Shown here one piece after another: positions 46,277 to 55,082 of a stretch of DNA of 64,000 nt. Numbering within the stretch: position 1 is the first letter of the stretch; every line of letters begins with the position of its first letter. A program made the translations under genes and the position numbers. Under the pieces are notes generated by a model. That model saw only the letters and a list, made by a program, of their open reading frames with translations, ran no database searches and was not told the DNA's origin. The stretch covers positions 186,001-250,000 of the forward strand of contig JADJPW010000002.1 of the NCBI GenBank assembly GCA_016713035.1. Reading direction: 5' to 3'. Origin of the DNA: Verrucomicrobiaceae bacterium (GTDB lineage: Bacteria > Verrucomicrobiota > Verrucomicrobiia > Verrucomicrobiales > Verrucomicrobiaceae).

Positions 46277-47836
46277 GTGCGATCCATGTCTGCCTGCTTC
46301 TCCATTGTCCGCCTTGTGTCCATCTGGCTCGTCCTGGTGGTCGCAGTGCAGGCAGATTGGCTATCTGACATCGGATACACTCAGCTCGCAGCAGAACTAG
46401 GTGCCTCCATGCCCACTGGCGCGGGCATCCCGCTCCTGCAGTCCGAGGCAGACAACGGTGGCACCATCCCTGACTACCTCCCGCAGGCCGGTGGACCCGC
46501 CGCCTTCACTGGCACAGGGTCTTTCGCCGGAAAAACTTTCAATCCAGCCTCAGGGCAGGGGACCGACAATGGTCACGCCGCTGCTGTCGCCACCTACTTC
46601 TACGCCAACAACTTCGGCCTCGCCCGCGGAGCTACCGAAATCCACAACTACACCGCCAGTGACTTCGTCGATCGCATGTTCAGTGGCAATGAGCCAGAAA
46701 ACCTGCCCGGCCGCGTGCACAATCACAGTTGGGCTGGCTCCATGGGCGTGGAGGCAGATGACATCGAGCTCCTCCGCCGCATCGACTTCCTCATCCAGCG
46801 TGACAGCCGCATCGTCAGCATCCCGCTGGCCAATACTCCTACCGTGATGCAGCCACTGCTCGGCAATAACTACCACGGCATCACCGTCGGCGTCCGCTCC
46901 GGTGCTCATAGCCAGACCGGCACCAATACCGATGGCAGCGGCCGCATGAAGCCCGATCTCGTCGCTGACGCCACCTACACCAGTCACGCCGCGCCCATCA
47001 TCGGAGGTGCCGCCGCCATGCTCCTGCAAAAAGGCGATACCATGGCCGATCCAGACGCCATCAAGCCGCAAACCGTCAAAGCCATCCTCATTGCCGGAGC
47101 CTCCAAAGACCACTTGCCGCAGTGGCAACGCGACTCCAGCGCAGAGCCCTACGACGACGTCTTCGGCGCTGGTGAGGTCAATATCCGCAACGCCATGCAC
47201 ATCCTCTCCGCAGGCCAGCAGACCTACTCCACCACCACCGAGCGCGGTAGCACCGGCTGGGACTTTGCCACCACCACGAATCAGGCCGCAGGCAGGCGCT
47301 ACTTCTTCAGCATCCCCGCAGGCAGTCAGGCGAATACTTTTTCCGCCGCACTCACCTGGCACCGCTCCGTCACGCAATTCCTCGGCATCTACAGCAGCAG
47401 CCTCACCGATCTCACGCTGGAGCTTTATGCCGCCACGGCATTCACCCCAGGTGCCCTCCTCAGTGCCTCCACCAGTGCCGTGGACAATGTGGAGCACCTC
47501 TTCCTCTACAATCTACCACCCGGTCAATACATGCTGAAGGTCACTGCCTCCGCAGGCAATCGAGACTACGCACTCGCCTGGCAGGCCGTAGCTGGCACCG
47601 GGCCCACGCTCTCCATCCGCCGCACGGCCTCACAGTGGTATCTCGACTCGGACTCCCTCGATCCCTACGCCACCTACGTCATCGAGAGTTCTCCAGACCT
47701 CACCGCAGGCTCCTGGACCGCACTCCACACCTTCCGCACGGCGGATACGACACCAGCACACAGCGCTGCATGGCTTCACAGCACACCCGCACCTGAGCGG
47801 CAGTTTTTCCGCCTGCGCTGGACTCCCGTGCGCTGA
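46277..47836 (+). CDS. divergent secreted S8 (subtilase)-like protein
   Basis: 519 aa with a signal peptide (MSACFSIVRLVSIWLVLVVA after a few leading residues). Subtilase landmarks: the catalytic-His region GTDNGHAAAVATYFYANN (about residue 96) and the Ser region YTSHAAPIIGGAAAMLLQKG (about residue 235), comparable to GTSMAAPHVAGAAALL. The segment that should carry the first Asp (PLLQSEADNGGTIPDYLP) does not show the usual DTG motif, so activity is uncertain. The C-terminal 150 residues form beta-rich, PPC-like domains (LPPGQYMLKVTASAGNRDYA). A secreted surface protease or pseudoprotease is the best reading. The downstream Fe-ADH is convergent and starts directly after the stop. Confidence 0.7.
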   Translation: MRSMSACFSIVRLVSIWLVLVVAVQADWLSDIGYTQLAAELGASMPTGAGIPLLQSEADNGGTIPDYLPQAGGPAAFTGTGSFAGKTFNPASGQGTDNGHAAAVATYFYANNFGLARGATEIHNYTASDFVDRMFSGNEPENLPGRVHNHSWAGSMGVEADDIELLRRIDFLIQRDSRIVSIPLANTPTVMQPLLGNNYHGITVGVRSGAHSQTGTNTDGSGRMKPDLVADATYTSHAAPIIGGAAAMLLQKGDTMADPDAIKPQTVKAILIAGASKDHLPQWQRDSSAEPYDDVFGAGEVNIRNAMHILSAGQQTYSTTTERGSTGWDFATTTNQAAGRRYFFSIPAGSQANTFSAALTWHRSVTQFLGIYSSSLTDLTLELYAATAFTPGALLSASTSAVDNVEHLFLYNLPPGQYMLKVTASAGNRDYALAWQAVAGTGPTLSIRRTASQWYLDSDSLDPYATYVIESSPDLTAGSWTALHTFRTADTTPAHSAAWLHSTPAPERQFFRLRWTPVR

Positions 47837-48934
47837 TCACAGCGCCTCACGCAGCAGATCCACCAGCTCTGCATGCTCCAGCCTCACTGGATTCCCTCGC
47901 ATGCTGCTAGCCGCAGCCGCTTTGATGGCGATCTCATCAAAATGCGCCACCGTCACTCCCCAGCGTGCCAATCCGGGAATCCGCAGCCGCTCGGTCATCC
48001 CGCGCAGCCACTCCACGGCATCCCCACCCAGCCACGCATCCACTTGAGCGAATTTTTCCCCATTCACCGCCCGGCTGGCATTCCGTGCCCACACTGGAGC
48101 GAGTAGTGCTGCGCACACCGCCCCATGTGGTGCGTGGAACATGCCCCCAATCGGAGCGGCAAAGCCATGCACCGCCCCCAGGCCCGCATTCGCCAGCGCC
48201 ATGCCACTATACATTGCACAAAGAGCCATCTCACACCGCGCCTCCACATCCTCTCCATTTTCAAACACACGCGGAAGAGCTCGCATCGCACGCTGGATGC
48301 CATCCGCACACAGCGCATCCGTAAATGGCTGCGCACGCGAGCAAACATACGCCTCCAGGCACTGTGTCAGCGCATCCATGCCACTGGCCGCCGTGACATC
48401 TGGCGGCACCGACAGAGCGAGCTCTGGATCGATCAGCGCCAAACGCGGCAGCATCCACACATGGCGTAGGCTTGCCTTCACCCCATGCTCCTCACTCAGC
48501 AGCACCGCATTCCGAGTCACCTCCGCGCCCGTCCCCGCCGTCGTCGGCACTGCGATGAATGGTAGCGGAGCTGCTTCCAGCGGCTTACCCTCGCCCACGA
48601 TCTCGATATAGCGGCTCAGACTCCCCGGTTGGGTGCACATCGCGGCGATCGCCTTTCCAGCATCGATCACGCTCCCGCCTCCCACCGCCATCACGACCTC
48701 GGCATTCATTTTGCGAGCCATAGCAGCACCGTCCTCGATCATGAGCATCGTCGGTTCTCCAGAAACCGGCCATCTCACCGCATCGGGTAGCACTGCATGC
48801 CGCTCTGGGCGGCTACCCGTCACCAGCAGCACACGCTCACCATGCTCCGACACCAAAGCCCCCAGCTCCCGGACAGTCCCAGGGCCAAAAACGACCTTCT
48901 GAGCAGTAGCAACTTCAAAACGCGGCATCGGCAT
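47837..48934 (-). CDS. iron-containing alcohol dehydrogenase family protein
   Basis: About 365 aa from ATG 48934 (ATG 48928 is also possible). It shows the dehydroquinate synthase-like N-terminal NAD domain (VFGPGTVRELGALVSEHGER, then MAVGGGSVIDAGKAIAAM) and the alpha-helical metal domain (PTTAGTGAEVTRNAVLLSEE). Metal-site motifs differ from classical FucO/AdhB: the ligand His in DALTHxxE is Gln (GMDALTQCLEAYVC), and the catalytic His in HGMAHP is Ala (VHGFAAPIGGMFHAPHG); the outer His residues remain. This pattern occurs in a recognised side group of the family whose metal and substrate use is unclear. It is convergent with the subtilase-like gene. Confidence 0.88.
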   Translation of the reverse strand: MPMPRFEVATAQKVVFGPGTVRELGALVSEHGERVLLVTGSRPERHAVLPDAVRWPVSGEPTMLMIEDGAAMARKMNAEVVMAVGGGSVIDAGKAIAAMCTQPGSLSRYIEIVGEGKPLEAAPLPFIAVPTTAGTGAEVTRNAVLLSEEHGVKASLRHVWMLPRLALIDPELALSVPPDVTAASGMDALTQCLEAYVCSRAQPFTDALCADGIQRAMRALPRVFENGEDVEARCEMALCAMYSGMALANAGLGAVHGFAAPIGGMFHAPHGAVCAALLAPVWARNASRAVNGEKFAQVDAWLGGDAVEWLRGMTERLRIPGLARWGVTVAHFDEIAIKAAAASSMRGNPVRLEHAELVDLLREAL

Positions 48935-49080
48935 CACGCCCTCCGGTTTACCCGCTCCATCAACCCGACGCAAACAACGAATCCTCACCAACACACCAAC
49001 CTATTAGCCAGCTTCATTATTGTTGCAGGGCCCACGGTCGCTTGAGTCTTCTTGTGTCCGGGACAGCGGTCGGGCGGCTC

Positions 49081-50043
49081 TCAGGGCTGGCCGGGGAAGG
49101 GGTTTGCGCGGAGGCGTAGCTGGGCCTCGGTGTGGAGGGTGGGCTCTGACGGGTTGCCGGGGACGCTTGGCTTATGGATGGTCGCCGGTAAAAGCGTGGC
49201 GGCGAGGAGTAGGGCTAGGACAACGATCCAGCGTAGCGGGTACATCCTCCTGGGTGCGGCATCATCTGGGGTGCCGAGGAGGCGCTCGATGCGGCTGCGT
49301 AGGCCGCTTTTTTGAGCAAAGGGCACCGCGAGTCGGTGCGCAGAGTAGCTGCCGCTCGCGTGGGCGAGGAGCATTTCGCCATAGGCTTTGCGGTGGGTGC
49401 GGGTTTCTAGGGCGGCTAGGTCGCAGCAGACCTCGGACTCGGTTTCGTAGAGTCGGCATAGGGCGTGCAGGGCTGGATTCCACCAGAATAGAGCCTGCAG
49501 GAGGGCGGTGTAGAGCCGGTGTAGGCCGTCATGCTGGCGGATGTGCTGGATCTCGTGCCGTAGTGCGGCACGCAGCTCCCTTTCAGGCCAGTGGCGTGCT
49601 CCTAGCGGTAGTAGGACTCTGGGGCTCCACCAGCCTGTCATGCATGGGCCTTCGACTTGAGACGAATAATAGGCTCTGATGTGCTCTGGCAGCCACGGCA
49701 GTGAAAGCGGCTCGGTAAGGCGGATTCGGGCATTGCGCATCATTTCGTGTCCGAGTCGAAAAAGCTGCCAAATGGTGCCTGCGAGCCAGATTTCCGGCCA
49801 AATGGCTGCCAGTGGCCCGATGGTGCCCTCACTCGGGTAGGGCAGGGGAATGCCCTGTTTCTCCAATCCCGCCCACTGAGGCGCGGCGGGTAGCCAGGGG
49901 ATGACCCAGAGTCCCCACAGACCCGTGAGGGCTACAGCTCGCCGGATGTGTGGATAGGAAGCCGGCACAGCAAAGGCCGCAGCCCAGATGAGGAGGCTCC
50001 AAAGCGCCGTCTGGATCACGAACGCAGTTTCAATGGCTTGCAT
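49081..50043 (-). CDS. M56 (BlaR1-type) metallopeptidase, short form
   Basis: 320 aa. Hydrophobic segments lie at the N terminus (TAFVIQTALWSLLIWAAAFA) and near the C terminus (WIVVLALLLAATLLPATI), around the zinc peptidase motif H163-E-I-Q-H167 and an ESEVCCDLAALE acidic segment. Unlike the first M56 gene it has no large C-terminal sensor, only about 30 residues after the last membrane segment. The blaI-like gene lies about 100 bp upstream on the same strand, so the pair is a second BlaI/M56 module. A divergent lipoprotein lies upstream of that pair and may be its target. Confidence 0.88.
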   Translation of the reverse strand: MQAIETAFVIQTALWSLLIWAAAFAVPASYPHIRRAVALTGLWGLWVIPWLPAAPQWAGLEKQGIPLPYPSEGTIGPLAAIWPEIWLAGTIWQLFRLGHEMMRNARIRLTEPLSLPWLPEHIRAYYSSQVEGPCMTGWWSPRVLLPLGARHWPERELRAALRHEIQHIRQHDGLHRLYTALLQALFWWNPALHALCRLYETESEVCCDLAALETRTHRKAYGEMLLAHASGSYSAHRLAVPFAQKSGLRSRIERLLGTPDDAAPRRMYPLRWIVVLALLLAATLLPATIHKPSVPGNPSEPTLHTEAQLRLRANPFPGQP

Positions 50044-50142
50044 GGCTTTGGCTTAAATGGGTGATGAGATGGACGACTTCAGATAGATGGCTTCAAGAGG
50101 AAGGATGTTCATCCAGCATGCGGCGGATGGCGGCGAGGCTCC

Positions 50143-50472
50143 TCAGGCGGCAGTTTGCGGTCTTTTGAGTCGAGGAGTGAGGCGACGAGTTTTCCGGGTG
50201 ATCCGTCGAAAAGGTGCGCAGGATTTTTTCAGCGCGGTATCCCGTGCTCGCTCTGGGGCGATGGCGGGCCTCATAACATAGCGGCGGCCTTCACGGGTGT
50301 ATTTGAGCAGTTTTTTCTCCGCGAGGATGCTCAGGAGGGCACGCACGGCAGAGTAGGATGGTGGCGGTGCGGGCATCTCGTCCTGGATTTCTTCTGCTGT
50401 AGCCTTTCCCAGGCGATAGACGATGTCCATCGCCTGATGTTCGCGTTTGGAGAGGTGATCGTGACGTGCCAT
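50143..50472 (-). CDS. BlaI/MecI-family repressor with a frameshifted C terminus
   Basis: The ATG at 50472 opens a normal winged helix (HDHLSKREHQAMDIVYRLGK, PPPSYSAVRALLSILAEKKL, LKYTREGRRYVMRP). After ARDTALKK the frame yields SCAPFRRITRKTRRLTPRL, unlike any BlaI end. In the other frames the same DNA encodes ILRTF, then FDGSPGKLVASLLDSKDRKL-PPEE, then LAAIRRMLDEHPSS, which is the expected BlaI dimerisation tail and matches LRKVLDTFFEGS in the first copy. Restoring it needs one A in the A6 run, one T in the T4 run and loss of one C. The intact gene would span 50093-50472. Genuine decay and homopolymer sequencing errors are both possible. Upstream dyads suggest autoregulation. Confidence 0.75.
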   Translation of the reverse strand: MARHDHLSKREHQAMDIVYRLGKATAEEIQDEMPAPPPSYSAVRALLSILAEKKLLKYTREGRRYVMRPAIAPERARDTALKKSCAPFRRITRKTRRLTPRLKRPQTAA

Positions 50473-50476
50473 ATTG

Positions 50477-50496
50477 AATGCAGAAAATGCTGCATT
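50477..50496. promoter_or_regulatory. candidate BlaI operator in the divergent promoter, blaI side
   Basis: AATGCAGAAAATGCTGCATT: perfect 7-bp arms (AATGCAG/CTGCATT) around a 6-bp centre, 5 bp upstream of the blaI start on the minus strand. The half-site matches the dyad at 50608-50623, so both divergent transcripts could be controlled by the same repressor. Confidence 0.6.
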
Positions 50497-50607
50497 TAGC
50501 GGGTCATGCAAGTCCCCTGTCGCCGCAAATTCAAGCGGTGACGAGAAATATCCGCGAGCAGTAAAAATGCACTATTTACAGCATTTGGTGTTGCCAATGT
50601 TGTTAAA

Positions 50608-50623
50608 TGCAGATATTTCTGCA
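50608..50623. promoter_or_regulatory. candidate BlaI operator in the divergent promoter, lipoprotein side
   Basis: TGCAGATATTTCTGCA: arms TGCAGA/TCTGCA around TATT, 8 bp before the lipoprotein start codon. A third weaker dyad (AAATGC...GCATTT, 50565-50586) lies between this and the first operator. Shared half-sites across the gap support coordinate repression. Confidence 0.55.
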
Positions 50624-50630
50624 CTTACTT

Positions 50631-51479
50631 ATGAATCCGAAGCTCCTCATTCGTCTCGCCTTTTCCGCCGCCTCCATTCTTACCGCCGGGCTGTTGGCCT
50701 CCTGCGCAGGAGTGGTTCCCAGTAGTGCCCCCATGGCATCCAGGCAGGATGTCGCAGGAGGGAGTCACGCATACGCTGCAAAGGCACGCAGCTCATCCTA
50801 CGCAGAGGCTATGCCCGCAGCGCCGCCGAGTCCGGCGGATCGCCCAGGTCTCGGGACAGAGGCTGGGCATGATCATTACTCCCATCTGGCAGAGGGCCGT
50901 CTGATCCGTAAATCCTCTGCGCCAGATGCGGTCGATTCCTTCCACTACAACGACGAAAAAGGTGCCAAGGCGATGGCCAATGTGCTGGGTGGTGGGCTGA
51001 TGAAGCATAGCGGCCTCTTTGACGTGGCCGGCGGTAGGCTGGAGGCCGGGCTGGCACGCTATGGCCGCATCTATCCGCACTATGAGGCCAGCGGACGCCG
51101 TGTGGTCATCGGCGAGGCGGGTGAGGATTATCGCGTCCGCTTGCGCAATCGCAGCAAGAAGCGTGTGGAGGTCGTCCTCAGCGTGGATGGGCTCAATACA
51201 CTCACTGGGAAGGCCGCTAGCCCGTCGCAGCACGGCTACATCCTCGAACCGGGTGAAAGCTACGACGTGGACGGCTTTCGCAAAAACGCCAGCACGGTCA
51301 GCACCTTCCGCTTTGGCCGTGTGGCGGATGCCCTCGCGTCAAAGAAAGGTGGCGCGGCCAATGTCGGCGTCATCGGCCTCGCGGTTTTTGAAGAAGATGA
51401 GTCCCGTGCGAAAATGGAGCTCCAGCGTGAGCAGTTCGTGCGTGACCACGCAAATGCCTTCCCCTCCGAGCGGCGCTAG
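50631..51479 (+). CDS. putative lipoprotein of unknown function, divergent from the BlaI/M56 pair
   Basis: 282 aa from ATG 50631. A lipoprotein signal is visible: hydrophobic stretch LAFSAASILTAGLLASC with Cys in the lipobox L-A-S-C. The mature part starts Ser/Ala-rich, followed by a repeated-strand region (YGRIYPHYEASGRRVVIGEA, GEDYRVRLRNRSKKRVEVVL, DGLNTLTGKAASPSQHGYIL, GYILEPGESYDVDGFRKNAS). The VVLSVDGLNTLTGK pattern recalls proteins with an extracellular Ig-like fold. No catalytic motif is visible. Its promoter carries palindromes matching those upstream of the blaI-like gene, so it is likely a regulated target or partner of that module. Confidence 0.8.
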   Translation: MNPKLLIRLAFSAASILTAGLLASCAGVVPSSAPMASRQDVAGGSHAYAAKARSSSYAEAMPAAPPSPADRPGLGTEAGHDHYSHLAEGRLIRKSSAPDAVDSFHYNDEKGAKAMANVLGGGLMKHSGLFDVAGGRLEAGLARYGRIYPHYEASGRRVVIGEAGEDYRVRLRNRSKKRVEVVLSVDGLNTLTGKAASPSQHGYILEPGESYDVDGFRKNASTVSTFRFGRVADALASKKGGAANVGVIGLAVFEEDESRAKMELQREQFVRDHANAFPSERR

Positions 51480-51567
51480 GCCGCATCTCGCACACGCTGC
51501 CGTGAAGGCACATTCATCGCCCGAACTCGGTGGACATATCTCCCTCCCTCCATGATTTGTGATTATT

Positions 51568-51623
51568 GGCAACAGAATGAAGACAACAGAATATCTGCAT
51601 TCTGTTGTCTTCATTCTGTTGCC
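51568..51623. repeat. perfect 25-bp inverted repeat
   Basis: Two 25-bp arms (51568-51592 and 51599-51623) are exact inverses with a 6-base loop; the core is GGCAACAGAATGAAGACAAC and its complement. It lies in the 244-bp gap between two convergent genes, so it can serve as a strong transcription barrier. The arms also look like a dispersed palindromic element rather than a simple terminator, because there is no T run. Confidence 0.85.
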
Positions 51624-51723
51624 AGTCCGCTACTTTGATTTCACAAAACATGATGACTTGGTGGATCAAAATCCGAGTTCCGTGGGTGTAACCGAGATAT
51701 GGCCGTCGTCAGCACGGTGCTGA

Positions 51724-53469
51724 TCAGCCCACTTTCGTCACCAGAGTGGCAAAGGACTCTGCCAGATGGCGCAGCCTCTCCGCTTGGAGCGCCGCAGACT
51801 GCTCCTGCTGGAGCGCATCTGCCTGGAGCGGTGTCAGCAGGTCCTTGAAGCGGGAAAAGCCGTGCCCCACCTCCTCTTTGAGCTGCGTCGCCAGCATCTC
51901 GCGGAGCGTCGCGGAGGATTCCTCCAGCTTATCCAGGATCGCATTCCGCGCAGCGGCCAGGCGCATCTGCGTCACGATAAAGAGCATCCCCAGCAGCATC
52001 AGGCCAGCTAGCAGCAGAATCAGCGCCTTTTGCCAGTCTCCTAGCAGGCCCGCGAGTAGGACCACGAGGATCACCACGGGTGCCAGACGCGGCAGCCATC
52101 GCGCTGTCTCCCGTGCCCGCAGCAGACCAGGCTCGATGTCCTCGTCCAGCCGCAGCCCTAGTACAAAGCGCCGCAGGGCCGAGTCGATCCGCGTTGTGAA
52201 ACGCCGGCGCAGCTCGCTCTCACCATCTGGAGCCATCTCGGTGGTGCTAGGTGTCGGAGAGATCGCCTCCTTGGGCAGGACATCGCCAGCCTGGATCATC
52301 ATGTAGCGCTCATACTGCCGCGTATCCTCATCCAGGATCAGACTCGTCTGCCGCCAGCGGTCCCCCGTGCGCTGATACAGTTCCTGCAGCAGGCGGCGGT
52401 CTAGGCTTTGCTGCCGCTCCTCCTCTGCCTCTGGCGGCAGCGGCCGGGCAAAGGCACGCCGTGTCGCCAGTAGATCCTGGCTCAGGCCCGCCACACGCAG
52501 CACGCTCTCATGGTAGTCACGCTCCGTCGCATCCAGTGCGGGCAGGAGCTTCTTCAGCGTACGATCCACCTGCATCTCACGCTCATCCAGCAGCTCCCCC
52601 AGCAGCACCGACCGGCGCTGGGCGAGGTGCAGCCGTGCAGCAGCCCCGTGGCGCAGGCCTTCTAAAATCTGCCGCCCCAGGTGCAGTGTCCCTGCCAGCT
52701 TCCGCTGCCGCGCAGGCTGCGCACGCACCAGCGCAGAGAGATGCGTCTCTAGCTTGATGAAGCCACTCTGCTCCAGCAGCTCATCCTTATTCAGCGCCTC
52801 GCCACTGCGGGCCAGGCAGGCTTTTTTCCCTGACACCGGGAAAATCGGGAATTCGCGGCCAAACCGGCCCCGGCACAGCTCCCCCATGTAATCCGTGATC
52901 ACCGCCAGCTCCTCCGCACTCCGCAGATCTGCCTGTTGCAGCACGAAAACCACATTCCGCATCCAGTCCCGGTGTACTTTCTCCAGGAACTGCCACGCAC
53001 TCGCCCCCCACGGATTCATCGCCGAAAACACGAAAATCACCAGATCCGCCACCGGCACAAAGCGCTCCGTGATCTGCTGGTGCTCATCCGCGATCGAGTT
53101 CGTCCCTGGAGTGTCCACGATGTGGAAATCTCGCAAAAACTCCGCCGGAGCCCGCACCTCATCCAGCGTGGGGCTCAGCGGCACCACTGCATGCTCCGGG
53201 CCATGGCGGAAAAACAGGATCTTATCCGTCGTCGGCATCACCCCTGTCCGGGAGAAGTCCTGGCCAAAGAGCGCATTCAGAAAGGTCGATTTCCCCACAT
53301 TCACCTCCCCCACCACCACAAAGACAAAGGGCTCCTTCAGGCTCGTGATCAGGTTTTCCACGATCGCCACCTCCTCCGCACCGCCACCCGCCTCCCGCAC
53401 CGCAGCCCCCAGCGCCACCAGCTCCGTGCCGATGCTGCCTCTCAGTTCGAAATACTCTTCGCCGATCAT
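51724..53469 (-). CDS. dynamin-like GTPase with two membrane segments
   Basis: 581 aa from ATG 53469. GTPase motifs: G1 G-E-V-N-V-G-K-S-T (54-62), a switch-I threonine region (GVMPTTDKILFF), G3 D-T-P-G (119-122), and G4 replaced by QQAD in NVVFVLQQADLRS, as in many bacterial dynamin-like proteins. A long helical region follows and then two closely spaced hydrophobic segments (LAPVVILVVLLAGLLG and ALILLLAGLMLLGMLFIV), matching the membrane paddle of bacterial dynamins. Such proteins remodel or repair membranes. No partner gene is adjacent; the downstream neighbour is convergent. Confidence 0.85.
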   Translation of the reverse strand: MIGEEYFELRGSIGTELVALGAAVREAGGGAEEVAIVENLITSLKEPFVFVVVGEVNVGKSTFLNALFGQDFSRTGVMPTTDKILFFRHGPEHAVVPLSPTLDEVRAPAEFLRDFHIVDTPGTNSIADEHQQITERFVPVADLVIFVFSAMNPWGASAWQFLEKVHRDWMRNVVFVLQQADLRSAEELAVITDYMGELCRGRFGREFPIFPVSGKKACLARSGEALNKDELLEQSGFIKLETHLSALVRAQPARQRKLAGTLHLGRQILEGLRHGAAARLHLAQRRSVLLGELLDEREMQVDRTLKKLLPALDATERDYHESVLRVAGLSQDLLATRRAFARPLPPEAEEERQQSLDRRLLQELYQRTGDRWRQTSLILDEDTRQYERYMMIQAGDVLPKEAISPTPSTTEMAPDGESELRRRFTTRIDSALRRFVLGLRLDEDIEPGLLRARETARWLPRLAPVVILVVLLAGLLGDWQKALILLLAGLMLLGMLFIVTQMRLAAARNAILDKLEESSATLREMLATQLKEEVGHGFSRFKDLLTPLQADALQQEQSAALQAERLRHLAESFATLVTKVG

Positions 53470-54056
53470 GTGTGGGTTGTGGGGGAAATTTGGATAAACA
53501 ATACGCTGAACACGCAATCAACAACAGACCCCCGCTTCATACAATCACACAAAACAAGCAGTTCATCGCCACCGCAGGGCTCAGAACTAGCCGCGACCAA
53601 CCCGAGTTCCTCAGGTGAATCCTGACGCGGGCGCAAAAAATCATCGAGGCTCGGCAAGCCCATCTGCGTAATCTGAGAAATCTGTGGATAAAAATTCAAG
53701 TTATTCGGGAGAATCAGAGGATTTTTGCAACTGGCTCTCACATGGCGCTCATTCAGAATTCATTGATCAGCGGTCCAAATCTGGCCGAGGCGCAAAAGGA
53801 CCTCACAAATTGGATGCCGCGAGGCATGGGAATATCCCTGCCTGCCGGTTTGCCCGCCCACGGAGAGCCCCACAGACCCTGGGCAAACGGACACAATTTA
53901 GACAATTGAAAAATTGCCGAACACTTTTCCCCCGCCAGCATCCAAAGAAGCCTGTTCCGCACTTCATATAGAAAAATATCGACTTTTTGCCCGAAATCCT
54001 GTAACAAGTTCCCGAATTCAGGGATATATTGTCTGAAACCGCACTCTTTCCTAGTC
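53470..54056. other. 587-bp non-coding gap
   Basis: No convincing gene. The frames present are short and have no start context or family similarity. A stretch resembling dispersed repeats (CTGAGAAATCTGTGGATAAA) lies near 53670-53690. The last about 60 bp before the next gene are AT-richer, with TATATT at about 54024-54029, the probable promoter of the TIGR02597-type gene. Confidence 0.5.
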
Positions 54057-55055
54057 ATGAAACTTCAACTCCCACTCTCCATCCTCAGCGCCGCCCTCCT
54101 CGCCGCCCCGAGCGTTTTCGGCCAGGCGACAACTAAACCGGTTGGATTTCAGACGGTGACTTTGAAAGCCAATGCTTTCAATCTTGTAGGGGTTAATTTC
54201 CTAAAACCCGCATTAGTAGTAGGCGTTTTGGATTCACTCTCGGCTACCTCAATTACCGATGCCGATGTCAATCTTTCCACCGCTTTGACGGGCCAGACCA
54301 ACTTGGTCGTGGAAATCACAAGTGGCAGTGGTGCTGGGCTTTGGGCGAACGTGACATCAGTTGCTACCAATCAGCTTACTGTGGACAGCGATCTTACCGC
54401 CACTGTTTCTGGTGGCGCTTCCTATCAGGTATTTAGCTTGCCAACGTTAGCAGACATATTTGGTGCCTCTAACTCATCAGGAATCAAAGCAGGAAATGCA
54501 GCTAGCGCCGACATCATTTGGTTATCAACTGGGAATGGAAGTGGAACCTTTGACAAGTATTATTATGCAACAGCCACCTTTCCATTCACGGCTGGTTGGA
54601 AAAATGTCAATACAGGTAACACTAATGCTGCCAATACTCCAGTTTATCACCACGAAGCAATGTTGATACAGCGCCGCGAAGTGACTGATCTGGCCTTAAC
54701 ATTTTCGGGTGCAGTGAAGACTAGTCCCACAACGATACCGATTTTTACGGGCTATAACTATGTGGAGAGATCGTTTCCTGCCTTGGCTACGTTAGGCAAC
54801 TGCGGACTATCTGCTTTCCTAACGCATGGTAATGCAGCGAGCGCAGATATTGTTTGGCTTCCAAATAGTTCCGGTGCATATGACAAGTACTTTTATGCAA
54901 CGGCTACTTTCCCCTTTACTGCTGGTTGGAAAAATGTAAACACTGGTAACACTGATGCTAGCAGCACGGCACTAACTACGGGGTTCATTATTCAACGCCG
55001 AGGTGGCAACACAAATCTTAAACTCACGCCTGACGCTGCCTACAGCTCTCTCTAA
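54057..55055 (+). CDS. TIGR02597-type secreted protein
   Basis: 332 aa with a signal peptide (MKLQLPLSILSAALLAAPSV). Sequence and context fit the TIGR02597 family of PVC bacteria: KPVGFQTVTLKANAFNLVGV after the signal, and two copies of NAASADIIWLSTGNGSGTFD...YYATATFPFTAGWKNVNTGN about 120 residues apart. The duplication is within one protein, giving a two-lobed beta-rich fold. Function unknown, presumed envelope. It is followed directly by a PEP-CTERM gene in the same orientation, starting at the next base, so the two are probably expressed together. Confidence 0.85.
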   Translation: MKLQLPLSILSAALLAAPSVFGQATTKPVGFQTVTLKANAFNLVGVNFLKPALVVGVLDSLSATSITDADVNLSTALTGQTNLVVEITSGSGAGLWANVTSVATNQLTVDSDLTATVSGGASYQVFSLPTLADIFGASNSSGIKAGNAASADIIWLSTGNGSGTFDKYYYATATFPFTAGWKNVNTGNTNAANTPVYHHEAMLIQRREVTDLALTFSGAVKTSPTTIPIFTGYNYVERSFPALATLGNCGLSAFLTHGNAASADIVWLPNSSGAYDKYFYATATFPFTAGWKNVNTGNTDASSTALTTGFIIQRRGGNTNLKLTPDAAYSSL

Positions 55056-55082
55056 ATGTTTCTAACATTTCTAAATTTACAT

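Noticed and set aside
53684..53971. 95-codon frame in the gap before the TIGR02597-type gene
   Set aside because: Composition and start context do not support a gene, and no recognisable motif is present.
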